Assembly (NCBI GenBank): GCA_004835665.1
Contig: RBKR01000001.1
Location: forward strand, 1,674,001-1,738,000
DNA: 64,000 bases
Source of the DNA: Phoma sp. XZ068
Taxonomy: Eukaryota; Ascomycota; Dothideomycetes; Pleosporales; Didymellaceae
Direction: 5' to 3'
The translations under genes and the position numbers were made by a program. This document shows, in pieces, positions 1 to 10,829 of this stretch (position 1 is the first letter of the stretch; each line of letters opens with the position of its first letter). The notes below the pieces were generated by a model that ran no database searches, was not told the origin of the DNA, and saw only the letters and a program-made list of their open reading frames with translations.

Positions 1-2
1 CG

Positions 3-364
3 CCAGGACCGGATATGGGCTACATGCCGAACGACCAGCAAATCCCACGTTATGGATCCCCGGCACCGCCTTATGGACAGCACAACGTGGGCGAGCAGTA
101 TCCGAGTGGGTGGCAGGGCAGTCCGCAGATGCAGCAGGGACATATGAGTATGCAGAGTCAGATGAGCGGAATGAGCCAGGAACAGTGAGTCGTGACGCGA
201 TGTGAAATGTGGTATCATAGCTAACGGAACGTAGGTTGGACTACTACAAGCAAGCCCAGGCGCAGGCTGCACCTGTTGAACTGCATTCACCACAGCCGGG
301 ACAGCAGGAGTTTAGGGCGGAATTGGCCGATAACACGCAGAAGCCACCGAGGACTGAAAACTGA
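3..364 (+). CDS. 3' end of an unidentified Met/Gln/Pro-rich protein (5' truncated)
   Basis: Only the C-terminal end is inside the window; the gene begins upstream of base 1. Exons 3..184 and 235..364 join across a 50-nt intron (donor GTGAGT at 185, CTAAC branch point near 221, acceptor GTAG ending at 234) and stop at TGA 362-364. Without the intron the frame would stop at once at 186-188, so the splice is well supported. The visible ~103 residues are low-complexity: Pro/Gly/Tyr first, then a Met/Gln/Ser run (MSMQSQMSGMSQEQ), then an acidic-to-basic tail ending RTEN. No domain is visible. Such tails occur on fungal transcription factors and on cytoplasmic ends of membrane proteins; I do not assign a function. 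Confidence 0.6.
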
Positions 365-1677
365 AGTATGCATGTTGATTCATGACCAGCAGAAAGTTAC
401 GACTTCAAGGGATTTGGAGGCCCCAAGAGCGGTTAGTGGGGTAGTAGACTATTCCAGCGCGGACAGTCGTCCTGGATACTTTTATTTGGAGCTGGAGGCG
501 TTTTGTTCGAGTACATATGACTGTTGGGTGCAAGATGGATGGTACGGGGTTGTACATGTTTCCTGTCCTCGCTGCGGCGACTTTTTTGATACCACGCCTA
601 GAAGAGATTCGGGGCGATTGTCGTTCACTATAGTTAATGGTAAAAGTATTATCTGACCTGCTGTATTGCAATAGTCATTGTCTACGGTCAGATCAACTGC
701 ATTACGCCAGTAGTTGTAATCACCGCTATACTTTAAGTTGTTGTGCAAGGGAGACTCTTCGGCGTGACTGGCGCCTGAGATGGTACAATTGTACCACTAT
801 CTATGCATGTGGTGACCACTGCCGGACACGTGGATGGTGCTAGACAGCTCATTTGCTCGCTTGCAAAATGCATCGCTGCGCAGATGGGATTGAGAGTTTG
901 CGATTAGACCACTTTGTCATCCAGAGCTTATTGACGTGCCAGGTCAGAGCTCATGAAGAAGGTTTAGCTTTGTCGGTGCAGTCTGCTGACAGTGAGAGAT
1001 TTTTCTCCTGCACCCTGGCTCGGCGTCAGTCTTCATGTTGAAGAGAGGCAGAATGGCGTGGGCGGCATCTGATAAGGGATGATGGGGATGAGCGTGTTGA
1101 CAGCCTTATCGTTGAAACAATCAGTATGATTATGGTGTGTGGCTGGATGAGGCTCGACTGCGCCGAGTGGGTCTGGTACTGGGTAGCGAGCAGCAGGCAA
1201 TGACGACTTCGTACGAACAGCGTCTGTTTCCAGACGCACTTTGTGAAAGAAAATGCGGTGTAAACTGCCGATTATCGCGCATCGGGGATTAACGCACCCA
1301 AGACGAGGCAAAGCGTGTGTCATGGGCGCGGCGAGCGCCCAATGGCAGCAGCCAGGGCCGCCACGTTCGCGGTGTTCTTGTGCAGCTGGCTGCGACTTTG
1401 CCTGACGAGCGCGCGCCGGCCAAGCTTCGCGGATGGCGGCAGCGCAATTCTCTGTCACGACGGCTTGCACGCCCGCCCGGCTGAGGCTCTTTTCTCCAGA
1501 CTCCACAGCTGCCCGCCCGTTACGACTGCCTCTCTCGTCGACGTCGTGCGCTATACTGAACATGACGGGCGACTGCAGCGGGCGCATCCTTACCACCACA
1601 CGCAGGAACTGAACCCGCCGCCGCTGCCGTGCTACAGAACCGCAGGGCTCGACCCTCGCCAGCCGCGGTGCCTCGCG
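365..1677. other. Intergenic region upstream of the Pho80-type cyclin gene
   Basis: No convincing coding region in about 1.3 kb. Short open frames on both strands overlap and resemble no family. The last 400 bases before the cyclin ATG are GC-rich and would contain its promoter and leader; a longer cyclin frame is open from 1315, but its added residues look unlike protein-coding sequence of this family. Confidence 0.5.
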
Positions 1678-2954
1678 ATGCTGACCTCGTCCTCGCCCAC
1701 CCTCTCTGCGCCGCCCTCGCCCTCGACCTCGTTCCACGCCGCCGCCCACGCGCAGTCGCACTCGCACCGCGCGGCGTACCATGCCTCGCGCCGCACCTCT
1801 GCCTCGCCCTCGCCCCGCTTCGCCGTGAGCTCGCAGCCTGCGCGCCGCTTCGACACGCCGCAGACCCCCAAGGCCGTGCCGCTGTTCGCCCCCTCGCCGC
1901 AGGGCACCAAGAGAGCCTACGCCGACGCCGGCACCCAGTACTCGCCCGCGGGCTTTCCCCCCACCTACCACCCGCCCGCGCAGCCCAACGCAGACCAGCC
2001 CACCCCGCCTGCCCTCAGCGCGCCCGCCATCGTGGATACACAGCGGCCAGTGGGAGCCGCCTCGGTCGCGACTGCCACGACGGAGCCGCCAGCGCTGTCG
2101 CCGCCGCCCGAGCCTGCGTTGCGCGTGGACCCAGCGCCTGCGACAGCCCAGCACCAGCACAATGCCCACTCTCAGAGCCGCAGAATGTCCGGGGGGCAGC
2201 AGCAGCAGCAGCGCATAGTGCCCACCGATGCAGCCGCCGCGTCGAGAGAAGACGTGCCCTCGTCGCCCGCCAAACGTCTGCGCCCGCCAGAGGCCGTCGT
2301 CAAGGTCATGCCGCTCAAGTACGAGACGTGCGACGTCAAGGACCTGGGCGTGCTCATCTCCGACATGCTCATGGAGCTGGTGCGCCTGAACGACGGCTAT
2401 CCTCTCCGCGACGGCCAGCTGACGAGGTTCCACTCAAGGTATGTTGACCTGCACCAACCCTGGCATTCGTGATTTATACTGACCTCCCGCGCAGAGCACC
2501 GCCAGGCATATCAGTCCGCGACTACCTGCTCCGTCTCATCGTGCACGCTACGTTGTCTCCGCCCATCCTGCTTGCCATGGTCTTCTACGTCGACAAGCTG
2601 TGTGCTACGTACCCGGCATTCACCATCAGCAGTCTCACAGTGCACCGATTCCTGATAACCGCAGCAACCGTCGCAGCGAAAGGACTCTCGGACAGTTTCT
2701 GGACGAACACGCTCTACGCAAGAGTCGGCGGTGTCAGCGTGAGGGAATTGGCGCTGCTCGAGCTGGAGTTCTTAAGAAAGCTGGACTGGCGCATCGTGCC
2801 GAAACCAGAGGTTCTGGTAGACTACTACAAAGGCTTGGTGGAACGAGGCAACGGATATACAATGGAGAAGGAGCCGGAGTCGGTTCCAGCTCCCAGCCTC
2901 GAACGGGTGACAAGCCCTACCGGGTCAGCAACTGGCATCCACACCAGCCAATGA
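1678..2954 (+). CDS. pho80: Pho80-type cyclin (phosphate-system CDK partner)
   Basis: Exons 1678..2438 and 2495..2954 (56-nt intron, donor GTATGT, acceptor GCAG) give 406 residues. The N-terminal ~215 residues are Ser/Pro/Ala-rich and probably disordered, with a five-Gln run. The cyclin box spans roughly 220-370 and contains PPGISVRDYLLRL, HATLSPPILL, YPAFTISSLTVHRF and the diagnostic GLSDSFWTNTLYARVGG, followed by KPEVLVDYYKGLVER. This is the Pho80/PREG class of cyclin, which binds a Pho85-type CDK and restrains the phosphate-starvation transcription factor when phosphate is plentiful. The first ATG after the last upstream stop is at 1315, but 1678 is preferred because the sequence from there matches the Ser/Pro-rich leader typical of the family. 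The exact partner kinase is inferred from family. Confidence 0.88.
2197..2211 (+). repeat. (CAG)5 run coding poly-Gln in the cyclin N-terminus
   Basis: Five perfect CAG codons inside the disordered N-terminal region of the Pho80-type cyclin. It is short and could vary in length between strains. Confidence 0.85.
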
Positions 2955-4161
2955 AGGCTCAGTGACACGGGAGTAACCGCTCGGCAGCATGCTTCCACAC
3001 GTGTGCCTGCCACATGCAGCGTTGCACATCAATCGACCTGCCTTTCTAAGGTCAGACCACACCCACAGTGAACTACATCAGGGTAGGTGGCGTTGCCTCT
3101 CCTGGGCAATGGTACCTACGATGGCGTTCTGTAACATGAAAAGAGGAAGGCTACCGTATAGACTCGCTGGCAGGCTGGTATGATGACCAGCTGTCACTAT
3201 ACGAAGGAAGCTCTCTACGAAAGGAGATTCAACTCGCCACGAATTACGATGGCGAGAGTTGGGATGCTGTTTGCGACAGCAATCCGGAGACGTACCACGT
3301 ATGTGGCACTGTGGCATGATTCCGGTTGGTTTTATCATGCACTCACGAATTACACGAGCGGAAAGCATTCAATGGCGTACATACATGGGCAAGCATAGGG
3401 CAGGTGTGCAATCGCAGGGTAGCTCACAGGTGTGAGTTTCATTCAAAGGATCGTGCAGATATCTGCATGGCTCAAGATTGCGATTGGATAGATAGTACTA
3501 GTGAATTGACAATAATCTTTCTATTGACGACATACTGCTGTTGTTGTGCAGTGCCAACCCTCAAGCAGCTAACAACGTCGGCCGTGATCAACGTGGACCA
3601 TCAAGAGCCAATGCACGAGGGTACCCTGGACCCGACCAGCGCCGCAACACAACAGTGAGGCTAGGACTCCACATTCCAGCTCTTGTCTGCATCCCTTTCG
3701 CTCCCTTTCGCAGTGAGAACCGTGGCGCTGGCTGTCAGTCCCGGAGAATGACACGCGCAACGTCTGCATTGTCCGCAGTTGATGTCGGCGTCGGCTTATG
3801 GATAGTAACCTGATCTGAAACCTCTCGTCCACCATAGCCGCCCTCAACCCCACCGCGCGCGCAATCTACTTCTGGCTTACATTGAGGGGTAGTGCTCACA
3901 CTATCTGAAGACGTCCATACAGACAGATCGATCGACGCTGGTAGTAAGCTGCGGTAGGCGCGTTTCCATCGCTAAACAGCGGCAGCGGCGCAACGAAGAC
4001 CATGAGAGTGAGTAAAGTCACGAGAACCCTCACCCTGTTTCTGGCTACGCGAACCTCCACCACGCCCTAGCTCGGTCTTCTCCAGACCGCGATTGCCCAG
4101 CTGACTCTCCTACCAGAGTCGCACATAACTTTCACACATCCAAACTTGCTATGTTGAAGAC
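2955..4161. other. Intergenic region, no gene seen
   Basis: About 1.2 kb between two plus-strand genes. Only short, overlapping open frames without family resemblance. It should hold the cyclin 3' UTR and the promoter of the next gene. Confidence 0.5.
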
Positions 4162-6613
4162 ATGAACTCAAATGTTGCTAGGTGGGAGCTAGACCAGCAA
4201 CCATACGATACCAGATGGGGAAGCCATTATTCTGAGGTACCCCATGCACCTGCGCCGTACGCATTCCCCGAGCCGCCCGTCTCGCACCTCGCCGAGGGCT
4301 TCGATCAATTGTCGCTTAGGAAGGTCCCCAAGACACGCACCTCCCCCATAGCCACACGCAACAAGATCGTACGCCATGGCTCGCACAAAGGGCCTGCACG
4401 ACCATCGTCCAGCGGAGGAGAAGCAAGCATGGCCCCACACCAGCCGTTTGCCTCGTCCGGCCGCTCAACGTCCTACTCTCAGCCCACGCCGCTCGAGGAG
4501 TTTCGAGGGTCAAGACAATGGCCTCCGCGCGGATGCAGGCAGGACGATGCGCTTGATGCGCTGCATGCTGAGGAGCTGATATGCACTGGGACGTCGACGT
4601 TTAAGGGCTATGGGGATGCGATACGGAATGCGCCAGCGGGGTATAGTCACTTCTATGCTGTTATGGACAGTGAGCATCAGAGTAGGACAGATCGCGCAAC
4701 TTTCCAGAAGGATGCGTATAGGGATATCTCGCTCGATCTGATAGGCGCATCGGAGAGCCAGTTTCCGTGGCTGTCTCTCGAGCAGCCATGCATGGCGTAT
4801 GCGTTTGGAAAGAGTGCAGGAACAACTACACTTAGTTTCTGGGCGAGCAAGTCTTCGACCACCCCACCGAAGACTGAGCGTACTAGCACTGCAGTCCCCA
4901 GGAAGATGAAGCTACTACAGATATTGGATCGGTTACAGAGTCTGGAAGGGGGGCTCCGCGAAGATGTCAGTTTATAAATCCACCTCGAGGATCAACTTTG
5001 GACTTGTGACCTAACATTTGGTTTTGCAGAACTCCGAGGAAATGCAAGACTACCTCTACAGCACGCTTATCGAAGATCCTGCACAGCTTAATGGGCGCCC
5101 GTTCATGAGCATGGACCAGCAGATCCAGGACCTAGTCGATATCCTGCTTAATCCGCAGTGGTTGGATTTCTCTAGTCCAAGGAATCAAGTAGTGGCTAAG
5201 TGGTTCGATTCACCAGACCAGCGCAAGAAGCAAGAGTTCTTCCATCAGCTACTGCTCTCGGTTGAGTTGTATTTACGCATACAGTCCCCACATCACAACA
5301 CCAAGTATAAGCGAAAACTGATCCTAGAGCTGCATCCTAAGATTACATGGGACCTGGCAGTTGCGCAGCGTTGGTTAGAGAACATGTCTATTACCAAAAA
5401 GCGCGAGTCCAAAACACAGAGCACTTTCAACTTTCAGCTACAAAGCAAAAGCCGACAGAGAGAGGCGCTACGACTCTTCGCAGCAACGCTCAAGTGGCCC
5501 AATATGGATGAGGTCGAATACATCCTAGACGAAGGCGATGCGAACGAGAGAGCCCTCGAAGACCGTTCTGCAGATGCCATGTCCTGGTTCTCTGGCATAA
5601 TCTTGCCCGGTAGAACCCTGCCGTGGCTGATCATGAACAGCCTGATAGACTGCGACCGCGACACCGGCGATGCTCTAAAGTACCTCACACACATGCAACC
5701 AGCATCAGGCTTCCAATACCGCGCCAACACATACTGGTCCACCTCCTGCATCGTCGGCAAAGTCCTTGGTGCAGCGCGAGGTGTGAAGCAGATTGCCGGC
5801 TGGGTCGGGCCATGCATTTACACTCCTGATCTCAAGCGCACAGAATGCGTCAAAGTCAAGCAATACGAATCCCCTGACCCACGGCTGACAGAGGCCGATG
5901 TCTTGTCCATGGATGAACGCTCAAACCCGTTAGGACCAGTCGATGAGACGTATCCTGTGGACGACTACGAAGTCCCCCTGCCAGACACCGAGGACGTGAC
6001 AGATCTCATCCGGATTGAGAAACTCGCCTTTCTGCCTGCGAAAGAACAGCCTCCTTCGACACGAAATCTCCCAGGCGCACCGATGCTCTTCGATGTTGCT
6101 ATACATTTTGCATGTGGTGGGAGCAGTTGGCCTTTGCGATTGAAGTACGATGTCTCCTTCATCAACGCGTTCCCTTGCCACCAAGGCCCACACGGTATGT
6201 ATCCCTCTAAGCTTGTCCTTCTTTATGCTACGTACTAACGCAAAATAGTGCTGTTTTACGACTTCGCCTATACCGCAATCAAAATCGACGACGGCCTCGT
6301 TGACCTGCACGATTGGGGCTCACAGAGTGGGCGCCTCAAACGACCAAGTCCCCGCTCCTCACCTAAAAAGCAAGCCCTCGAGAAGACAATCTCTGCACAC
6401 GAACAGGTCAACCGTGTTCTCGCCATTGAAGCGCTGGGCGTTAGTGACAACGAAGTCTTTGCCAGAGCGTGGTGCGCACATCATGGGTTTAGTGCTGTGG
6501 TGGCCAATGTCAAGGAGACGTGTATGGCTTGTGCGATACGGGAAGCGTATGCGGCATGTGTGAGCGTGGTTATACTCACAGAGGGAGGGAAGGAGAGGGA
6601 AAGCGACTCTTGA
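4162..6613 (+). CDS. Conserved fungal protein of unknown function, 777 residues
   Basis: Exons 4162..4965, 5030..6194 and 6249..6613 join in frame. Intron 1 uses donor GTCAGT and acceptor TTTTGCAG with branch ACCTAAC; intron 2 uses GTATGT, branch TACTAAC and acceptor AATAG. The first exon (~268 residues) is Ser/Pro/Arg-rich. The middle part is helical, with WFDSPDQRKKQEFFHQLLLSVE near 330, and resembles an uncharacterised family seen in Dothideomycetes. The C-terminal part, FYDFAYTAIKIDDGLVDL through VLAIEALGVSDNEVFARAWC to CMACAIREAYAA, looks like the most conserved block and has clustered cysteines (AWC, TCMAC). No catalytic motif is recognised. No signal peptide or membrane segment is evident, so a soluble protein is likely. 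Recognition of the family is from memory and not confirmed. Confidence 0.75.
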
Positions 6614-7183
6614 AGGGGAGCTGATATGATGATTGCGCTGCACCCTGGCTGGAAGCAGTATGATGCAGTCTACGAAATACGCAGATGATTATGATACGGC
6701 TATATAGATATGTGTTATGAATGTACGGTCTACCCTATTAGCTTCCCTCTATGGTTTCGTATGTTATGATCGAGTCGACAACTGGTAAAGGTCGAGCTCG
6801 AGCAAGGTGGCACGTGCGTTGACGTGACGTGTGAGGCATCGCGGCGATGGCTGCGGTCGACCGACGTGCAGCAAGTCAGTACTCGAGCAACACGACGACC
6901 TGCAGCCCGCTGCGCCTGCCAATAGTTGCGGCATTGCTTTTATACGCTCACATCAGACTGTCGGAACCTCACAGCTTGTGTTGTCATTCCATCATAGCCC
7001 TCTCCAGCTGCCGCGGCGAGTGCTAAAGTACGAATGCGGAGATCTCCCCGCAATATCACCACCGACTTTCGACGCGCCTCACTCAGACATTGAACACTCC
7101 TTCCAATTGCTCTGGTCGCCCGTTTCCCCTCAAACTCCACGCTCCTGGATCGCGCTCGTCCCCATACGTTCCATTCACGGACG
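6614..7183. other. Intergenic region before the GID5/ARMC8 gene
   Basis: 570 bases holding the 3' UTR of the preceding gene and the promoter of the next. A TA-rich stretch (GGCTATATAGATATG, about 6699-6713) lies here. Overlapping short frames are not credible genes. Confidence 0.45.
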
Positions 7184-10100
7184 ATGGGACGCTCCACGAT
7201 TCCGTCCGCACTCGCTGAGCTTTCGCACCCAACAACCTCCGAGGCGCAAGTCGTCGCGCTACGGAACCTCAAGAATGAGATTGTCGGACATGAGCAGAGG
7301 AAGGAACTCGCGGTCACGCATGGCGTTGTTAGACCACTTGCTGCGCTGTTGAGAGAGGGTGTGCGGAGAGGAGGGAAGAGACGGCACAGCAATGGTGCAA
7401 CTCAGGAATCTCACAATGGATCTGCTCCTTCATCGAGGATACGGCAGGCGCAAGTTGAGTGGACAAGAGAAGATGAGCTGCGCTTCCAGGCGACCCTGGT
7501 AGTGGGCAGTCTTGCGAATGGTGAGCATGCGACATCGCAGTACTTGGGTTGTAGGGAGCACGATGGCTGATACGTGTTGAATAGGTGGCCCGGCTTTCAC
7601 TGCGCCATTGCTCGCTGGCCATGTCCTTCCTCCGCTGCTCGAGACGCTACGATTGGGCGAGACCCCAACTCGACTCCTCACCACGACGCTCACGACGCTC
7701 AATCAGATCGCGGATGCTGTTGCGCAGGAGAAACCAGGGTCAGATGCAAATGGCCAGAGCTTCGCAGCGATTGTGAGGGAGCACATTTACACACGCCCTG
7801 TGGTTGAGAACATTGCCGAGATACTGGCGCAGACGGCTGGCCCTTCAAAGGCCAACCAGCAGGTTCTCCCGGCGATACGGCTCCTGACAAAGACGTGTGT
7901 GGAGGATGCTCACAAGAAGTTGCTCGTTGATGTCGGGATCTTGGATCTCCTGGCGCGGAAACTTGCGAGCATTGCGGCGGCGGATGAACTGGTTCCTCAG
8001 ATCGACTCAACACAGTCGCAGAGCGAGGAGATCCCTTCAAGATATCTCTCCGACATCATGGAGGCCATAGCAGCCATCATCAAGGGCTCGCACTTCTACA
8101 CCGCGCGGTTCCTCTACTCGCAGCCCATACAGCAGCTCTTCGGCTGGCCGAAAGAGCGCACCTCGACCGCATACGATGCACAGAGCAGCTCCACACAGTC
8201 CTCGTGGGACAGGCTTATACCGCGCGTCCAAACCATAACGAGCAAAACGGATGCATATACCAAATCGTGGCCGGCGCTCGGCTCCTATACTGCAGTGAGC
8301 GGGGAGAGCTATGCGCGGCTACCCAGTATGGAGTCCCTGCAACATACCTCCAGCCGCAGTGTCATTACAGATGAGTCTGAATCGGCGCTATTCATATGGC
8401 TCATATATGTGGCAAGGCGTGGTGAGGGTGCAGAGCGCTTGTCAGCGTGCTATCTTCTCGCGCTTCTTAAGAAATTCGGCGAGAGATGGCCGCTGAACGA
8501 CCCCTCGAAGGTGACACGAGAAAGACACTTCTCCTACTTGGTCATACCCTTGGTTGTTAAGATGATTGAAGAGTCATCTGAATACACCAAGAAGGCGCAT
8601 AACCTTACCCCTGCAGCAAAGGATGAGATGCGTTTTGTTCTTGAGCGCTCGCCCCTTGTACTCGCAGAGCTGGTCACAGGGAACAAGGCGCTTCAGACCG
8701 CAGCGGTGGATGCGCGGATCATGCCTACACTTGTGCAGATCCTCAAGAAGTCGTTCGAGCGAGTCACAACAAATGCAAAACCACTCTGGCAACCAAGATC
8801 AGCTTCGTATGAGGTCAAGGACCAAGCCATCGACGCCGAGTCTTCCACCTTGGGACGATCAGGGCTCAGCGCCGATATTCTGCATGCCTTCAGATACAGG
8901 GAGAGTGTACTGCTGGCCCTTGCAGCAATAGCCGGCGATCAGGATGGATACCGAAAGCTTGTCATCGAGATGGGCGCCGCGACACACATCATTGAGTCTC
9001 TAGTCCCGTACTCGGACCCGAGTGAGAAGGACGGGAACCCTGATGCTGTCCTCAGGGCGGCTTGCAATGTTACGAGATCGCTGTCGAGATCCGTCAGTGT
9101 ACTAAGGACGAGTCTGATTGATCATGGCATTGCAAACCCGGTGTTTGATCTGCTAAACCACCATAATGTCAAGGTGCAGATTGCGGCTACAGAGGTGATA
9201 ACGAATTTGGTACTGGAGGTGTCGCCTATGCGTACTGTATGTGCTCTGTTTACTTTGGATGTGCAAGGTATTGACCAGTTAACAGGAGATCATCGAAGCC
9301 GGAATTATGAAGACGCTCTGCGAGCATTGCCGATCAGCGAACTTCGACCTCCGGTATGGCAGCCTGTGGGCTCTGAAGCACCTCTGTCTCGGCATACCGT
9401 ACGCTATGAAGATACAGTGCTTAGACGAGCTGGGTGTCGGCTTCCTCATGCAGACGCTCAGTGGCGAGTCTAACAAGCCTTCAATGGGCACACCAAATGC
9501 TGCTGGCGAGCAGGTAGACATATTGAATGCAGTTGACGAGCCACATATGGATGTGGACGAGGAGCCGTCCTCAGAAGAGGATGAAGACACCATGACGGAC
9601 AGTATACCATCAATGCGACGGCACCAGCGCCCCGGGTCCCGTTATACAAGCGCAACGAACATCCGCGATCGCTTACAACAGATCAAGAATGATGAGTTGG
9701 ATCCGCGCATCAAGTTGGAGCGCGAAGATCAAGCCATTCAAATGCAATCGCTCGACTTCATCCGCAACTTCTGCTCGGAAGAGAAACAGTCCGGCGAGAT
9801 GATCGACCACCTACTCAAAACCTACGGACACAGCCGCTTCTTTGAGATGCTCGATTCAAAGATCCGCCCGAAAACCTCCCCAACATCACCTCAAACTCAA
9901 CCCCAATCTGACTCCCCTATCCCCTCCTACTGGCCCGGCACAACTCAACAACGCCCCCCTTTCCCCTCATCACAAACAACCCAACCAAACTGGTCACTCT
10001 ACCAATCTCACGAAATCCTCAAAGCCGCAGTCTTCATATTCGTCCATCTCGCTAACGGCCGGCCCCACCACCGCTCCCTTCTCCTCTCCCAAACAAACCT

Positions 10101-10482
10101 CATGCGGCACATCCTCCCACTCTTCTCGTATCCGAACCGTGACGTGCGGCTCGGCTGCGCCTGGATGGTAATCAACCTCGTCTGGGTCGAGGACCACACG
10201 GAAGAAGTGCCTACACGGGAGCGAGCACGAGTGCTCAAAGATATGGGATTTGAGAGCGCGGTGAATGCGCTAACGAGGGACGCAGATCTGGATGTGAGAG
10301 AGAGGGCGAAGACGGCGACAGATGTGTTGAGCAGGATGAACGGCGATGTTGGAAGTGGCGGGGTGGGGGAGGGCAGGAGAGAGCCTGGGAGGAGCGGGAG
10401 CGAGTACGTGAGTCCCAGCCAGGCATTTGGGGTGGAGGGGTTGAGGGGGTTGCAGGGCTGGGGACGTGATCCGAGAGGTTGA
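7184..10482 (+). CDS. GID5: Armadillo-repeat subunit of the GID/CTLH ubiquitin ligase (ARMC8/Gid5/Vid28 orthologue)
   Basis: Exons 7184..7520, 7585..9236 and 9286..10482 give 1061 residues. Gid5/ARMC8 is the scaffold of the GID/CTLH E3 ligase that holds the substrate receptor; in yeast it drives degradation of gluconeogenic enzymes when glucose returns. Armadillo/HEAT-like helices run through most of the protein. The ARMC8 signature is clear: LSRSVSVLRTSLIDHG, then TNLVLEVSPMRTEIIEAG, then LRYGSLWALKHL, and near the C-terminus VRLGCAWMVINLVW followed by RARVLKDMGFESAVNAL, in the same order as in animal ARMC8. An acidic insert (DVDEEPSSEEDEDT) and a Pro/Gln-rich loop near 850 make it longer than the ~670-residue animal protein. 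The last ~50 residues are Gly/Arg-rich. Cytosolic or nuclear location is inferred from the family. Confidence 0.88.
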
Positions 10483-10829
10483 TGCAACAGATGTGATTGT
10501 AGAGATGCATGTCTGGGCGTTTTGCAGGCGCATGATGCATATGGGAATGATCAAAGTCCTAGTTTCAATCTATCACATGACTATTTTTTGGCAGATACGA
10601 ATATATAAGTTCAATCCGCACTGCTTCTCTCCTTTTTTCCTTCCATATATCGACTGTGGTAATTCTCCGAAAGATTGGGGATCCCCCCGGATGTTCCGCT
10701 TTCTCCTTTTTCCAAAAGCGAACACTCTTCCACTTCAAAATAAGCTGAAAGGCACCCGATGGGTGCTGCGTTTCCCAGACCAAAAACGAACAATCTCCCA
10801 ATATAAAATGGGTCTACAAGCACCTAGGT

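Noticed and set aside
1315..1677. Upstream extension of the cyclin reading frame
   Set aside because: The frame is open, but the residues are unlike the family and the ATG at 1678 begins the typical Ser/Pro-rich leader.
1033..2433. 466-codon open frame antisense to the Pho80-type cyclin gene
   Set aside because: Caused by the GC-rich, stop-poor cyclin exon; Arg/Gly-rich translation without any motif.
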